Of a stretch of 62,194 nt of DNA, positions 18,624 to 26,019 are shown piece by piece. The first letter of the stretch is position 1. Each line of letters starts with the position of its first letter. The stretch is from Paenibacillus lutrae (GTDB lineage: Bacteria > Bacillota > Bacilli > Paenibacillales > NBRC-103111): assembly GCF_009757775.1 (NCBI RefSeq), contig NZ_RHLK01000019.1:1-62194 (forward strand), written 5' to 3'. The notes under the pieces were generated by a model, which ran no database searches, was not told the origin of the DNA, and was given only the letters and a program-made list of their open reading frames with translations. Made by a program: the position numbers and the translations under genes.

Positions 18624-18899
18624 ATGGCTAAAAATGCGCTGTTGGAAATAAAACGCAGTCTCGAACCTCACGTAGGGCAGAAAATCATGTTGAAAGCAAA
18701 TGGCGGCCGTCGGAAAACCATTGAGCGTTTCGGTGTTTTGGAAGAGACCTACCCTTCTGTATTTATTGTGAAATTGGACCAAGAACAACAAACATTTAAG
18801 AGGGTGTCTTACAGTTATGCGGATATTTTAACTGAGTCCGTTGAAGTTACGGTTTGTGACGATGACGCAGAGCTCCGCATTACGTATATGCACCATTAA
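18624..18899 (+). CDS. veg: Veg protein (biofilm-linked, strongly expressed)
   Basis: The 91-residue protein matches Veg, a small abundant protein that in B. subtilis stimulates biofilm matrix genes, probably by opposing SinR. The conserved core [21 protein letters not shown] and the segment [16 protein letters not shown] are nearly identical to the B. subtilis sequence as I remember it. ATG 18624 follows GAAAGAGGTGG. Two perfect or near-perfect promoters and a strong terminator bracket the gene. Confidence 0.95.
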   Translation: MAKNALLEIKRSLEPHVGQKIMLKANGGRRKTIERFGVLEETYPSVFIVKLDQEQQTFKRVSYSYADILTESVEVTVCDDDAELRITYMHH

Positions 18900-18903
18900 G
18901 AAC

Positions 18904-18941
18904 AACGGTAGTTCCTCAGGGAACTGCCGTTTTACTTTTTT
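18904..18941 (+). terminator. Terminator after veg
   Basis: A 12-bp stem AACGGTAGTTCC / GGAACTGCCGTT (one T-G pair) is followed by a T-rich tail. Confidence 0.88.
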
Positions 18942-19112
18942 ATAGACTTGTGAGTCTCTGGAAACCAAGGGAAGCCCGCGTCATTAAATGGATGTGTCCG
19001 TTAAGGAACTAAGCGGCGCATATGTTAAAATGGATGGACTCTGCACTGGTTTGCTGCCTGCAAAGCACTGTCATACTCCGCCGCGCTGGATCTCTTCTCT
19101 CCGGAATGGGCC

Positions 19113-19142
19113 GAATGAATACGTCCGATTGTTCGCATACTA
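19113..19142 (+). promoter_or_regulatory. Sigma-G-type promoter of sspF
   Basis: GAATG, an 18-nt spacer and the exact -10 consensus CATACTA match gnATR-N18-cAtnnTA. It lies about 35 nt upstream of the sspF ribosome site, as expected for a forespore SASP gene. Confidence 0.7.
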
Positions 19143-19183
19143 CAACCTGAACGGAATGCTGAACCATGAGGAGGTTTACTTAC

Positions 19184-19363
19184 GTGAGCAGAAGAAGGCG
19201 CAGCGTGATGTCGGAGGAGTTTAAATACGAGCTTGCGAAGGATCTCGGCTTCTATGAAACGGTGGAGCGCGAGGGCTGGGGCGGTATACGGAGCAAGGAT
19301 GCGGGCAATATGGTTAAAAGAGCTCTGCAAATTGCAGAGCAATCGATTAAACGCCGTCCCTGA
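19184..19363 (+). CDS. sspF: Small acid-soluble spore protein SspF
   Basis: A 59-residue alpha/beta-type SASP-like protein that coats DNA in the forespore. It has the core [33 protein letters not shown] and EQSIKRRP. It starts at GTG 19184 ([12 protein letters not shown]), with GAGGAGG just upstream, and the length matches B. subtilis SspF. The in-frame ATG at 19166 overlaps that ribosome site and is not the start. Order veg-sspF-ispE is conserved. Confidence 0.93.
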   Translation: MSRRRRSVMSEEFKYELAKDLGFYETVEREGWGGIRSKDAGNMVKRALQIAEQSIKRRP

Positions 19364-19384
19364 CAGCAGGTACCACCTATTTGG

Positions 19385-19411
19385 GCTAAAGCGCATTAGC
19401 TTTAGCTTTTC
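19385..19411 (+). terminator. Terminator after sspF
   Basis: GCTAAAGC / GCTTTAGC with a 6-nt loop, then TTTTCTT. Confidence 0.7.
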
Positions 19412-19479
19412 TTATGGGCATTTGCTATAATATGTGAAGCAATTATCGGCAAAAGCGCCCAAAAGAAGGTGACCCGCTT

Positions 19480-20334
19480 ATGAAAATATACGAAAGAGCT
19501 TCGGCCAAAATTAACCTGTCCCTGGACGTACTCCGTAAACGGGAAGACGGGTACCACGAAGTAGAAATGATTATGACTATGGTCGATCTGGCGGACCGCA
19601 TAGAAATGCAGGAACTTCCGCGGGATACGATCATCATATCCAGCCAAGCTGGTTACATCCCGCTCGATGAGAAGAACTTGGCCTTTCAGGCTGCAAGGCT
19701 GATCAAAGACCGGTATGATGTACGTAAAGGTGTCTACATACATTTGGATAAGAAAATCCCCGTCGCCGCTGGACTGGCCGGCGGAAGCAGCGATGCGGCC
19801 GCAACACTGCGCGGCCTCAACAGGTTGTGGGGCTTAGGAATCCCTACCGAAGAACTACAGGTCCTCGGAGCGGAACTGGGCTCGGATGTTCCGTTCTGTG
19901 TTACGGGGGGGACTGCGCTAGCAACCGGAAGAGGGGAAAGGCTGCAGCCCGTGAACAATCCGCTTCAGTGCTGGGTGATTCTGGCCAAGCCTCCCATTAA
20001 CGTATCTACATCTGAAGTCTACGGGAAGCTGAATGCGGCACACATACGCAATCATCCGGATACGCAGAGTATTCTGGAGGCTATACGCGGCAAACGTTTC
20101 GACGAATTGTGCCACAGGCTGGGCAATGTGCTTGAGGAAGTCACGCTGGAGCTGTACCCTCAGGTACGTCAGATGAAGGAAGTCATGGAAAGGCTGGGAG
20201 CCGACGGGGTATTGATGTCGGGAAGCGGACCGACCGTGTTCGGCCTGGTGTCTAAAGAAGCCAAAGTAGCCCGGATTTACAACGGACTGCGCGGATTCTG
20301 TAAAGATGTATACGCGGTGCGCATGCTTCCTTAA
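19480..20334 (+). CDS. ispE: 4-diphosphocytidyl-2-C-methyl-D-erythritol kinase
   Basis: IspE phosphorylates CDP-ME in the MEP pathway of isoprenoid synthesis. The 284-residue GHMP kinase has [11 protein letters not shown] near the N-terminus and the ATP loop [15 protein letters not shown] at about residues 94-108. The C-terminal [11 protein letters not shown] segment is also present. AGAAGGTGA precedes the start. A terminator lies between sspF and ispE, so it probably has its own promoter; TATAAT at 19426 is visible but with a poor -35. Confidence 0.96.
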   Translation: MKIYERASAKINLSLDVLRKREDGYHEVEMIMTMVDLADRIEMQELPRDTIIISSQAGYIPLDEKNLAFQAARLIKDRYDVRKGVYIHLDKKIPVAAGLAGGSSDAAATLRGLNRLWGLGIPTEELQVLGAELGSDVPFCVTGGTALATGRGERLQPVNNPLQCWVILAKPPINVSTSEVYGKLNAAHIRNHPDTQSILEAIRGKRFDELCHRLGNVLEEVTLELYPQVRQMKEVMERLGADGVLMSGSGPTVFGLVSKEAKVARIYNGLRGFCKDVYAVRMLP

Positions 20335-20381
20335 TATCTTTGTGTTCACGGCAGATGGGGTTAAAGCAGCAAGAGGCGGTT

Positions 20382-20405
20382 AAAGCTCCCGAGCGGAGCT
20401 TTTTT
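20382..20405 (+). terminator. Terminator after ispE
   Basis: AAAGCTCC / GGAGCTTT with extra T residues. An outer GCAGCAA / TTGCTGC repeat could extend the structure. Confidence 0.8.
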
Positions 20406-20489
20406 GCTGCCTGTGATTGCTAGTAAAAGGATGAAGACGTCACGGAGGAGTCTTTAAAGGCACAAATGAAACGCTTTATTTGTATAGCT

Positions 20490-20539
20490 TGGACAAAGAC
20501 GTACAAAAATGGTATATTTACTACATAATATTCGGATTT
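20490..20539 (+). promoter_or_regulatory. purR promoter with PurBox-like operator
   Basis: TGGACA (20490) and TATATT (20513) with a 17-nt spacer form a sigma-A promoter. Downstream, the reverse complement of 20527-20539 matches the PurBox consensus AWWWCCGAACWWT at 12 of 13 positions. A weaker forward half (20496-20508, about 9 of 13) lies 18 nt upstream. This fits autoregulation of purR, as in B. subtilis. Confidence 0.55.
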
Positions 20540-20551
20540 TAGGGGTGCGTC

Positions 20552-21376
20552 ATGAAAAAGTTGAAGCGAAGCGCTCGGTTGGTAGAAATGACGCAATATT
20601 TGTTGTTTCGGCCACACACGCTTATACCATTAACCACGTTTGCAGAACGATACAGCTCAGCCAAATCCTCTATAAGTGAAGATCTGGCGATTATAAAGGA
20701 AGTTTTCGAGGACGAAGGACTCGGAGAGCTTCATACACTCGCAGGCGCCGCAGGAGGCGTCAAATTTATACCGAAGATCGCCAAAGAAGCTTCGCTGGCT
20801 TTTGTGCAGGATCTGTGTGAACAGCTCCGGCAGCCGGAACGGGTCCTTCCTGGCGGTTATTTGTATATGGCCGATATTCTGGGCAGGCCCCAGGTTCTGA
20901 ACGAGATCGGTAAAACCTTTGCGTCGGCTTTTGCCGGGCGGGATCTTGATGTCGTAATGACCGTGGAAACCAAAGGAATCCCGCTTGCGTATGCAACGGC
21001 TTCTTTCATGAATCTGCCAGTCGTTACGGTACGCCGTGACAGTAATGCAACGGAAGGCTCTGCCGTGAGTATTAACTATGTATCCGGCTCAAGCAAAAGA
21101 ATTCAAACAATGTCTCTGGCCAGACGTTCCCTTCAGGAGGGAGCCCGGGTGTTAATCGTAGATGATTTTAAACGGGCCGGAGGAACTATTCAAGGCATGA
21201 TTGACCTGCTTGACGAATTCAAAGCCACGATAGGCGGTGTCGCCGTATTCGTGGAATCAAGTGAAGTTGAAGAGCATCTCATTGAGGATTACATCTCCCT
21301 TGCTAAGCTGACGGGTGTCGATTCCAAAACGAAGGAAATCAGCGTCGAGCTGGGAAATTACTTTGATAAGGAGTGA
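20552..21376 (+). CDS. purR: Purine operon repressor PurR
   Basis: PurR represses purine biosynthesis and transport genes; PRPP relieves binding. The 274-residue protein has an N-terminal winged helix (about residues 1-75) and a phosphoribosyltransferase-like C-terminal domain. The PRPP loop VLIVDDFKRAGGT lies near 200-212. The downstream neighbour ridA (yabJ) is conserved, and in B. subtilis it was linked to purine regulation. The PRPP synthetase gene prs normally found a few genes downstream is missing from this cluster. Confidence 0.96.
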   Translation: MKKLKRSARLVEMTQYLLFRPHTLIPLTTFAERYSSAKSSISEDLAIIKEVFEDEGLGELHTLAGAAGGVKFIPKIAKEASLAFVQDLCEQLRQPERVLPGGYLYMADILGRPQVLNEIGKTFASAFAGRDLDVVMTVETKGIPLAYATASFMNLPVVTVRRDSNATEGSAVSINYVSGSSKRIQTMSLARRSLQEGARVLIVDDFKRAGGTIQGMIDLLDEFKATIGGVAVFVESSEVEEHLIEDYISLAKLTGVDSKTKEISVELGNYFDKE

Positions 21377-21383
21377 ATGATTC

Positions 21384-21770
21384 ATGCGTATTATAGCTAC
21401 TCAAGAAGCACCGGCGGCAATCGGACCATACTCACAGGCCATCCACATCGGAAATATGGTATTTACATCGGGGCAAATTCCGCTGAACGCAGAGGGGCAA
21501 GTGGTGGAAGGCGATGTCGTGGAACAGACGCATCAAGTATTCCGTAACCTTCAGGCAGTTCTCCAAGAAGCGGGTACTTCTTTGCAGCACGTTGTGAAAG
21601 CGACCGTTTTTATCAAGGACATGAACCAGTTCGGACAAATTAATGAAGTGTATGCTTCTTATTTTGGTGAGCACAAGCCTGCCCGTTCTACCGTAGAAGT
21701 GGCAAGACTCCCTAAAGATGTACTTGTCGAAATCGAACTGATTGCGGCGATACCTGTCGAAAACGTTTAA
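21384..21770 (+). CDS. ridA: RidA family enamine/imine deaminase (YabJ)
   Basis: A 128-residue trimeric YjgF/YER057c/UK114 protein that hydrolyses reactive 2-aminoacrylate-type imines released by PLP enzymes. The family motifs GPYSQAI near residue 15, the TSGQIP strand and the active-site Arg in PARSTVEV near 100 are present. It lies 7 nt after purR and is probably co-transcribed with it. Confidence 0.95.
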   Translation: MRIIATQEAPAAIGPYSQAIHIGNMVFTSGQIPLNAEGQVVEGDVVEQTHQVFRNLQAVLQEAGTSLQHVVKATVFIKDMNQFGQINEVYASYFGEHKPARSTVEVARLPKDVLVEIELIAAIPVENV

Positions 21771-21816
21771 GAAGACATTTATTTTCTGGAAAATCTAATT
21801 TTTTCCTCTTTATCCA

Positions 21817-21845
21817 GAAGGAATTTGCACGAAAATGTGGAAGTA
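21817..21845 (+). promoter_or_regulatory. Sigma-H promoter of spoVG
   Basis: AGGAATT followed by 14 nt and GAAGTATAC closely parallels the B. subtilis spoVG sigma-H promoter (AGGATTT-N14-GAAT), including the GTGGAA context at the -10. One position of the GAAT core differs. Confidence 0.75.
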
Positions 21846-21885
21846 TACACCAAGTCCTGCGAATGGAAAAAGGTGGTGAACACAA

Positions 21886-22170
21886 GTGCAAATTACAGAT
21901 GTCAGACTTCGCCGGGTGAATTCCGAAGGAAGAATGAAGGCGATTGCTTCTATTACCATCGATAACGAATTCGTCGTACACGATATTCGTGTGATTGATG
22001 GCAATAATGGAATGTTCGTGGCAATGCCTAGCAAGCGGACTCCAGATGGGGAGTTTCGCGATATTGCCCATCCGATTTCATCCACAACCCGCGAGAAGAT
22101 ACAGGCTGCGGTCCTGTCCGAGTACGACCGCGCAGCTGCGGAAGAGGAAGTCATCGAAGAAGGCGCTTAA
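21886..22170 (+). CDS. spoVG: SpoVG, RNA-binding septation and sporulation regulator
   Basis: A 94-residue SpoVG protein that affects asymmetric septation and cortex formation and binds nucleic acid in several Bacillota. It opens with [19 protein letters not shown], has [20 protein letters not shown] in the middle and DIAHPI towards the end. GTG start with AAAGGTGGTGA upstream. Sigma-H promoter before it and a terminator after it make it a separate unit. Confidence 0.96.
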   Translation: MQITDVRLRRVNSEGRMKAIASITIDNEFVVHDIRVIDGNNGMFVAMPSKRTPDGEFRDIAHPISSTTREKIQAAVLSEYDRAAAEEEVIEEGA

Positions 22171-22190
22171 TACGGCCGCATTGGCAGAAG

Positions 22191-22225
22191 GAGTCCTGTT
22201 CCGACAGGGCTCTCTTTTCTTTTTT
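22191..22225 (+). terminator. Terminator after spoVG
   Basis: GAGTCCTGT / ACAGGGCTC around a TCCG tetraloop (one T-G pair), then a T-rich tail. Confidence 0.82.
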
Positions 22226-22282
22226 CGGCAGATAAGATATAGTCAGGGATGATAATAGAGGAGAATAAGGAGTGGATTGATC

Positions 22283-23680
22283 TTGAAGCTTATGGCGATC
22301 GTACTGGCGGCAGGACAAGGAAAACGAATGAAATCCAAGCTGTACAAAGTATTGCATTCTGTCTGCGGGAAGCCGATGGTAGGGCATGTAATTGATACGC
22401 TTGCACATATAGAAATAGAGAAAACGCTGGTAATTGTTGGGCACGGAGCGGAGGCTGTTCAAGGTTATCTTGGGGATAGAGCAGAGTATGCGCTCCAGGA
22501 GAAGCAGCTGGGCACCGGGCATGCGGTTCTGCAAGCTAAAGAGGTTCTGGGCAGCGAAGAAGGCATTACTTTCGTGGTATGCGGTGATACGCCGCTGGTA
22601 AGAGCCGAGACGCTGAATAAAATGATGCAGCTGCATAAAGACAGTGGAGCTGCGGGTACCATTCTGACAGCGGAAATGACGGATGCGACGGGCTATGGCC
22701 GTATTATCCGCGGCGAAGGCGGTCGTGTAGACCGGATTGTCGAGCAGAAGGATTGCACACCCGATGAGGCGGCTGTACGTGAGATTAATACCGGTACATA
22801 CTGTTTTGATAATCGTAAATTGTTTGCAGCCCTGGAGAACGTGAAGAATGAAAATGTACAGGGGGAATATTATTTAACAGATGTAATCTCGATCCTCAAG
22901 AGTATGGGTGAGAATGTAGAAGCCTACTGCACACCAGATGAGGCCGAAGCTATCGGCGTTAATGACCGAATTGCTCTGTCCGAGGCGGAGCGTCTTATGC
23001 GCGAGCGGATCAACAGAGCTCATATGGTGGAAGGCGTGACGATTATTGATCCGGCGCAGACGTATATTGAGAAAGATGTCGTCATTGGCCCGGATACTAT
23101 TGTGCATCCCGGTACTGTGCTTCGCGGCCGGACGGTAATCGGATCGGACTGTATCCTAGGACCGAATGTGGAAATTACCGATTCCACCGTCCATGATGGA
23201 GTGGTGATCAAATACTCGGTTCTGCAAGAAGCATCAGTCGGTAATGAATCGAGTGTAGGTCCTTATGCATATTTGCGCCCGGGGGCGGATCTCGGGGAAC
23301 ACGTAAAAATCGGGGATTTCGTAGAAATCAAGAACGCTAAGCTCGGGGACGGTTCGAAAGTATCCCACCTCAGTTATGTGGGTGACGCTGAAGTGGGCAA
23401 GAACGTTAACTTCGGATGCGGGGCCATTACTGTCAACTATGACGGCTTCAATAAGAGTCTGACTGAGATTGGCGATGATGCTTTCGTAGGAAGCAACGTC
23501 AATCTGATCGCCCCTGTGAAGATCGGAAAAGGAGCTTATGTCGTGGCAGGTTCTACGATTACAACTAACGTGGAAGAGAACGATCTGGCCATTGCACGTG
23601 AGCGTCAAACGAACAAAAAAGGTTACGCGGATCGTATGCGCAGGAAGCTCCAGGCCAAGAAAAACAACGAGAAGTCCTAA
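22283..23680 (+). CDS. glmU: Bifunctional GlmU (UDP-GlcNAc synthesis)
   Basis: Acetylates glucosamine-1-phosphate and transfers UMP to give UDP-GlcNAc, the precursor of peptidoglycan. The N-terminal uridyltransferase has LAAGQGKRMKSKLYKVLH (about residues 8-25). The C-terminal left-handed beta-helix runs from about residue 250, with many hexapeptide repeats and the acetyltransferase segment NFGCGAITVNYDG. Start choice: TTG 22283 is 10 nt from AAGGAG, while TTG 22277 is too close and ATG 22292 too far. The protein then has 465 residues. Confidence 0.96.
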   Translation: MKLMAIVLAAGQGKRMKSKLYKVLHSVCGKPMVGHVIDTLAHIEIEKTLVIVGHGAEAVQGYLGDRAEYALQEKQLGTGHAVLQAKEVLGSEEGITFVVCGDTPLVRAETLNKMMQLHKDSGAAGTILTAEMTDATGYGRIIRGEGGRVDRIVEQKDCTPDEAAVREINTGTYCFDNRKLFAALENVKNENVQGEYYLTDVISILKSMGENVEAYCTPDEAEAIGVNDRIALSEAERLMRERINRAHMVEGVTIIDPAQTYIEKDVVIGPDTIVHPGTVLRGRTVIGSDCILGPNVEITDSTVHDGVVIKYSVLQEASVGNESSVGPYAYLRPGADLGEHVKIGDFVEIKNAKLGDGSKVSHLSYVGDAEVGKNVNFGCGAITVNYDGFNKSLTEIGDDAFVGSNVNLIAPVKIGKGAYVVAGSTITTNVEENDLAIARERQTNKKGYADRMRRKLQAKKNNEKS

Positions 23681-23756
23681 AAAGATCATAAAAATGTTTT
23701 AAATCTCCTGTTTGTGGGTAATTTATCTTTAGTTATCACAAGGGAGGTCTTTTCTT

Positions 23757-24386
23757 ATGGGAGTAGCTCTAAAAGGAAACACGAGAACACGCAGCACTAA
23801 ATCAGAGGTGAAGCAACTACGCAAACAAGGTAAAGTGCCTGGCGTGGTATACGGGAAAGATGCAGACAGCTTGACCGTAGTTCTGGAACGTAAGGAGCTT
23901 ACACCGCTGCTGAGAAGTCACCCCAATGCGGTGATCGATCTTAACATTGAAGGCGTTGGCAAGCGCCCTGTTCTTATAAGTGGTATCCAACGCGACAGCC
24001 TTAGTCAGGAAGTCGTTCATATTGATTTTCATCAAATCAAAATGAATGAGCTGGTTAAAGCGACCGTAGCGATTGAAATTATCGGTGAGGCCCCGGGTGT
24101 TGAAGCTGGAGGTATTCTCCAAGTGGAGACGGCGGCTCTGGATGTCCGTTGTCTGCCGAACGATATTCCGGATTCCGTGCAAGCGGATATCAGCAAGCTG
24201 GGCATCGGGGAGAATATCCTCGTATCCGATCTGAAGCTTCCTAAAGACGTGGAAGTGAAGAATGAGGCAGAGGATGTCGTAGTAACTATTCTTCAACCTC
24301 GCTTGGAAGTAGAAGAAACAACGACGGACGAGCCGGCAGCTGAAGCAGCCGGATCGGATGAATCCGCCGAGGATAAGAAGGAATAA
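23757..24386 (+). CDS. rplY: 50S ribosomal protein L25 / general stress protein Ctc
   Basis: A 209-residue long-form L25 (Ctc). The N-terminal 5S-rRNA-binding domain has RKQGKVPGVVYGKD near residue 22 and IDFHQIKMNELVKATVAI near 90. The C-terminal beta domain is followed by an acidic tail rich in Glu and Ala. GGGAGG upstream sets the start. In B. subtilis prs lies between glmU and ctc; here only 76 nt separate them. Confidence 0.95.
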   Translation: MGVALKGNTRTRSTKSEVKQLRKQGKVPGVVYGKDADSLTVVLERKELTPLLRSHPNAVIDLNIEGVGKRPVLISGIQRDSLSQEVVHIDFHQIKMNELVKATVAIEIIGEAPGVEAGGILQVETAALDVRCLPNDIPDSVQADISKLGIGENILVSDLKLPKDVEVKNEAEDVVVTILQPRLEVEETTTDEPAAEAAGSDESAEDKKE

Positions 24387-24404
24387 CCGATCTTATCGGC
24401 TGAT

Positions 24405-24441
24405 AAAAAGCTGTTTACCATATATGGTAAACAGCTTTTTT
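24405..24441 (+). terminator. Terminator after rplY
   Basis: A perfect palindrome, AAAAAGCTGTTTACCATA and its complement, ending in six T residues. It could work in both directions. Confidence 0.9.
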
Positions 24442-24526
24442 GTACGGCGTTTCGGCAGGTATTACGCAACAATCCATACGTGGGTGGAGGTAAAATGCGG
24501 TTAGAATACTCTTTGCCCGGATTGAT

Positions 24527-24540
24527 TGTAAGCGCTTGCG
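24527..24540. promoter_or_regulatory. cre-like catabolite-response site
   Basis: TGTAAGCGCTTGCG matches the CcpA operator core TGWAANCGNTNWCA except in the last positions. It lies between rplY and the stop of the minus-strand small gene, far from any start codon, so its function is uncertain. Confidence 0.3.
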
Positions 24541-24556
24541 AACAAGCTTTTTAAAA

Positions 24557-24757
24557 TCAGTAGCCTGGTCTGGAGATAAAGGTGAACATGCCCCGGTTGT
24601 ACAGAATGTTGTTGATTTTGATAAAATGGGGAGAATAGTGGTGTACGAACCCTATATCTTTGTGCGCATCAAGATAGTATACTTGGACTGGAACTTCGGC
24701 ATCTAAATGATCTTGGAAATGATCGTCTTGGTAGAGAGGTTGGCCATTATCATACAT
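24557..24757 (-). CDS. Unknown 66-residue protein
   Basis: I do not recognise this protein. It is 66 residues, rich in Tyr, His and Asp, without membrane segments or Cys. It has a PLYQDDHF block near residue 7, VPVQVYYLD near 22 and the terminal sequence FISRPGY. Coding is supported by a good ribosome site (AGGTGAT, 7 nt from the ATG at 24757). It is on the strand opposite to every neighbour. The composition resembles small spore-surface or coat proteins, but that is only an impression. A longer in-frame start at 24874 has no comparable ribosome site. Confidence 0.6.
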   Translation of the reverse strand: MYDNGQPLYQDDHFQDHLDAEVPVQVYYLDAHKDIGFVHHYSPHFIKINNILYNRGMFTFISRPGY

Positions 24758-24941
24758 AGATTCATCACCTACTATTCGTATTTTTTCGGCTAAATGACTG
24801 TATATGTGTGTGGTTGGATTGTATAAGATAGGGTTTTTGCGTAAAAGAAGACAAACCCGCATATATGTAGACAAGTTTCAACAGGGAATCGTTACGGGGT
24901 TTGGTTAAAAAAAGTAAAATTTTTTTGGGAGTGAATGAAAC

Positions 24942-25505
24942 GTGAAGTGTTTTGTCGGTTTAGGCAATCCTGGGAAACAGTATGAACATACACGACATAA
25001 TATAGGATTTATGGCAATAGACCGTTTTGCACAGAAGTGGGGAGCATCCTCTTTTCAAAATAAATGCAAGGGTCAACTGGCGGAAGTGAGAGTGAATGGG
25101 ACGAAGGCCTATCTCCTGAAACCGATGACCTACATGAATTTATCGGGGGAATCGATCCGGGCTTTCATGGATTTCTACAAATTCGACGTAAGCGACCTGG
25201 TGCTTCTCTACGATGATATGGATACAGCATTCGGCAGCATTAGACTCCGTTATCAGGGGAGCGCTGGCGGCCACAACGGAATCAAGTCGGCTATTGCTCA
25301 TGCGGGCACGTCGACATTCAACCGGATCCGGATAGGGATTAACCGGCCTGCGCCGGGTTATTCCATTGTCGATTACGTACTGGCTAACTTCAGTAAAGCG
25401 GAAACGGCCGAACTCCCGGTTCTGCTCGATAAGACTTGTGACGCAATGGAGCACTGCCTGACCGAGCCTTTCGAGAAGACCATGGCTGTGTTCAACGGAA
25501 GCTGA
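24942..25505 (+). CDS. pth: Peptidyl-tRNA hydrolase (SpoVC)
   Basis: Releases tRNA from peptidyl-tRNAs dropped by stalled ribosomes. The 187-residue protein has GLGNPGKQYEHTRHNIGF at the N-terminus (catalytic His in TRHN). KPMTYMNLSGES lies near residue 60, YDDMD near 87 and GSAGGHNGIKS near 104. GTG 24942 follows GGGAGTGA. In B. subtilis the gene is known as spoVC because certain alleles block sporulation. Confidence 0.96.
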   Translation: MKCFVGLGNPGKQYEHTRHNIGFMAIDRFAQKWGASSFQNKCKGQLAEVRVNGTKAYLLKPMTYMNLSGESIRAFMDFYKFDVSDLVLLYDDMDTAFGSIRLRYQGSAGGHNGIKSAIAHAGTSTFNRIRIGINRPAPGYSIVDYVLANFSKAETAELPVLLDKTCDAMEHCLTEPFEKTMAVFNGS

Positions 25506-25652
25506 AATCCCGCAGAAGTGCCCGCTCCGCAGATCCAAGACACATTGTATGCTGACAAAGGGAATGAAAATTACTTAATCCGTCTGAGGCTAAATTTTAG
25601 AAGAGGCGGCCATACTAAGAAGTAATTGAAACTCGTGAGGAGGCATACATTG

Positions 25653-25883
25653 ATGTCAGTGAAGTATATTTGCCGCCACTGCCAATCCAAGGTGGGGGAA
25701 ATCAGCCAGGGCGAGATCAGCGAATACCAGCTCGGCTTCCATTTCTTGACCCCCGAAGAGCGGAGCGATATAATAGCGTATAACGTGGACGGAGGCGTTA
25801 CGGTCAAGGTTGTTTGCGATTACTGCAAACAGGCTCTGGACGCGAATCCGGAGCTGAACTTGATCAGCAGCCCGCTGCAGTGA
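25653..25883 (+). CDS. fin: Anti-sigma-F factor Fin (YabK)
   Basis: Fin binds sigma-F and helps the forespore switch to sigma-G. The 76-residue zinc protein has YICRHC near residue 4 and VVCDYCKQALDANPE near 52, with the LGFHFLTPEER block between, as in B. subtilis Fin of the same length. ATG 25653 follows GAGGAGG. CATACTA at 25611-25617 is a perfect sigma-G -10 box, but I see no matching -35. Another sporulation sigma antagonist, gin, lies 24 kb upstream. Confidence 0.92.
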   Translation: MSVKYICRHCQSKVGEISQGEISEYQLGFHFLTPEERSDIIAYNVDGGVTVKVVCDYCKQALDANPELNLISSPLQ

Positions 25884-25970
25884 TCCTAATACGGTACTGC
25901 GTGCGAGCTGCTGCGGAGCGTTTCTTTATAACAATCCACACCCCGTACCCGTGTAGAAAATTGTCATGAC

Positions 25971-25999
25971 AGCCTAGGCAAGCGCCCAGGCTTCTTTTT
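25971..25999 (+). terminator. Terminator after fin
   Basis: AGCCTAGG / CCCAGGCT (one mismatch) followed by TCTTTTT. Confidence 0.65.
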
Positions 26000-26019
26000 G
26001 TGAGAGGAGTGTACTTGGA

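Noticed and set aside
19116-19142. TGAATA read as the -35 box of sspF
   Set aside because: The spacer to CATACTA would be 14 nt, too short; GAATG at 19113 gives the accepted 18 nt.
18988-19224. Plus-strand frame upstream of sspF
   Set aside because: It covers the sigma-G promoter and overlaps sspF in another frame; no ribosome site.
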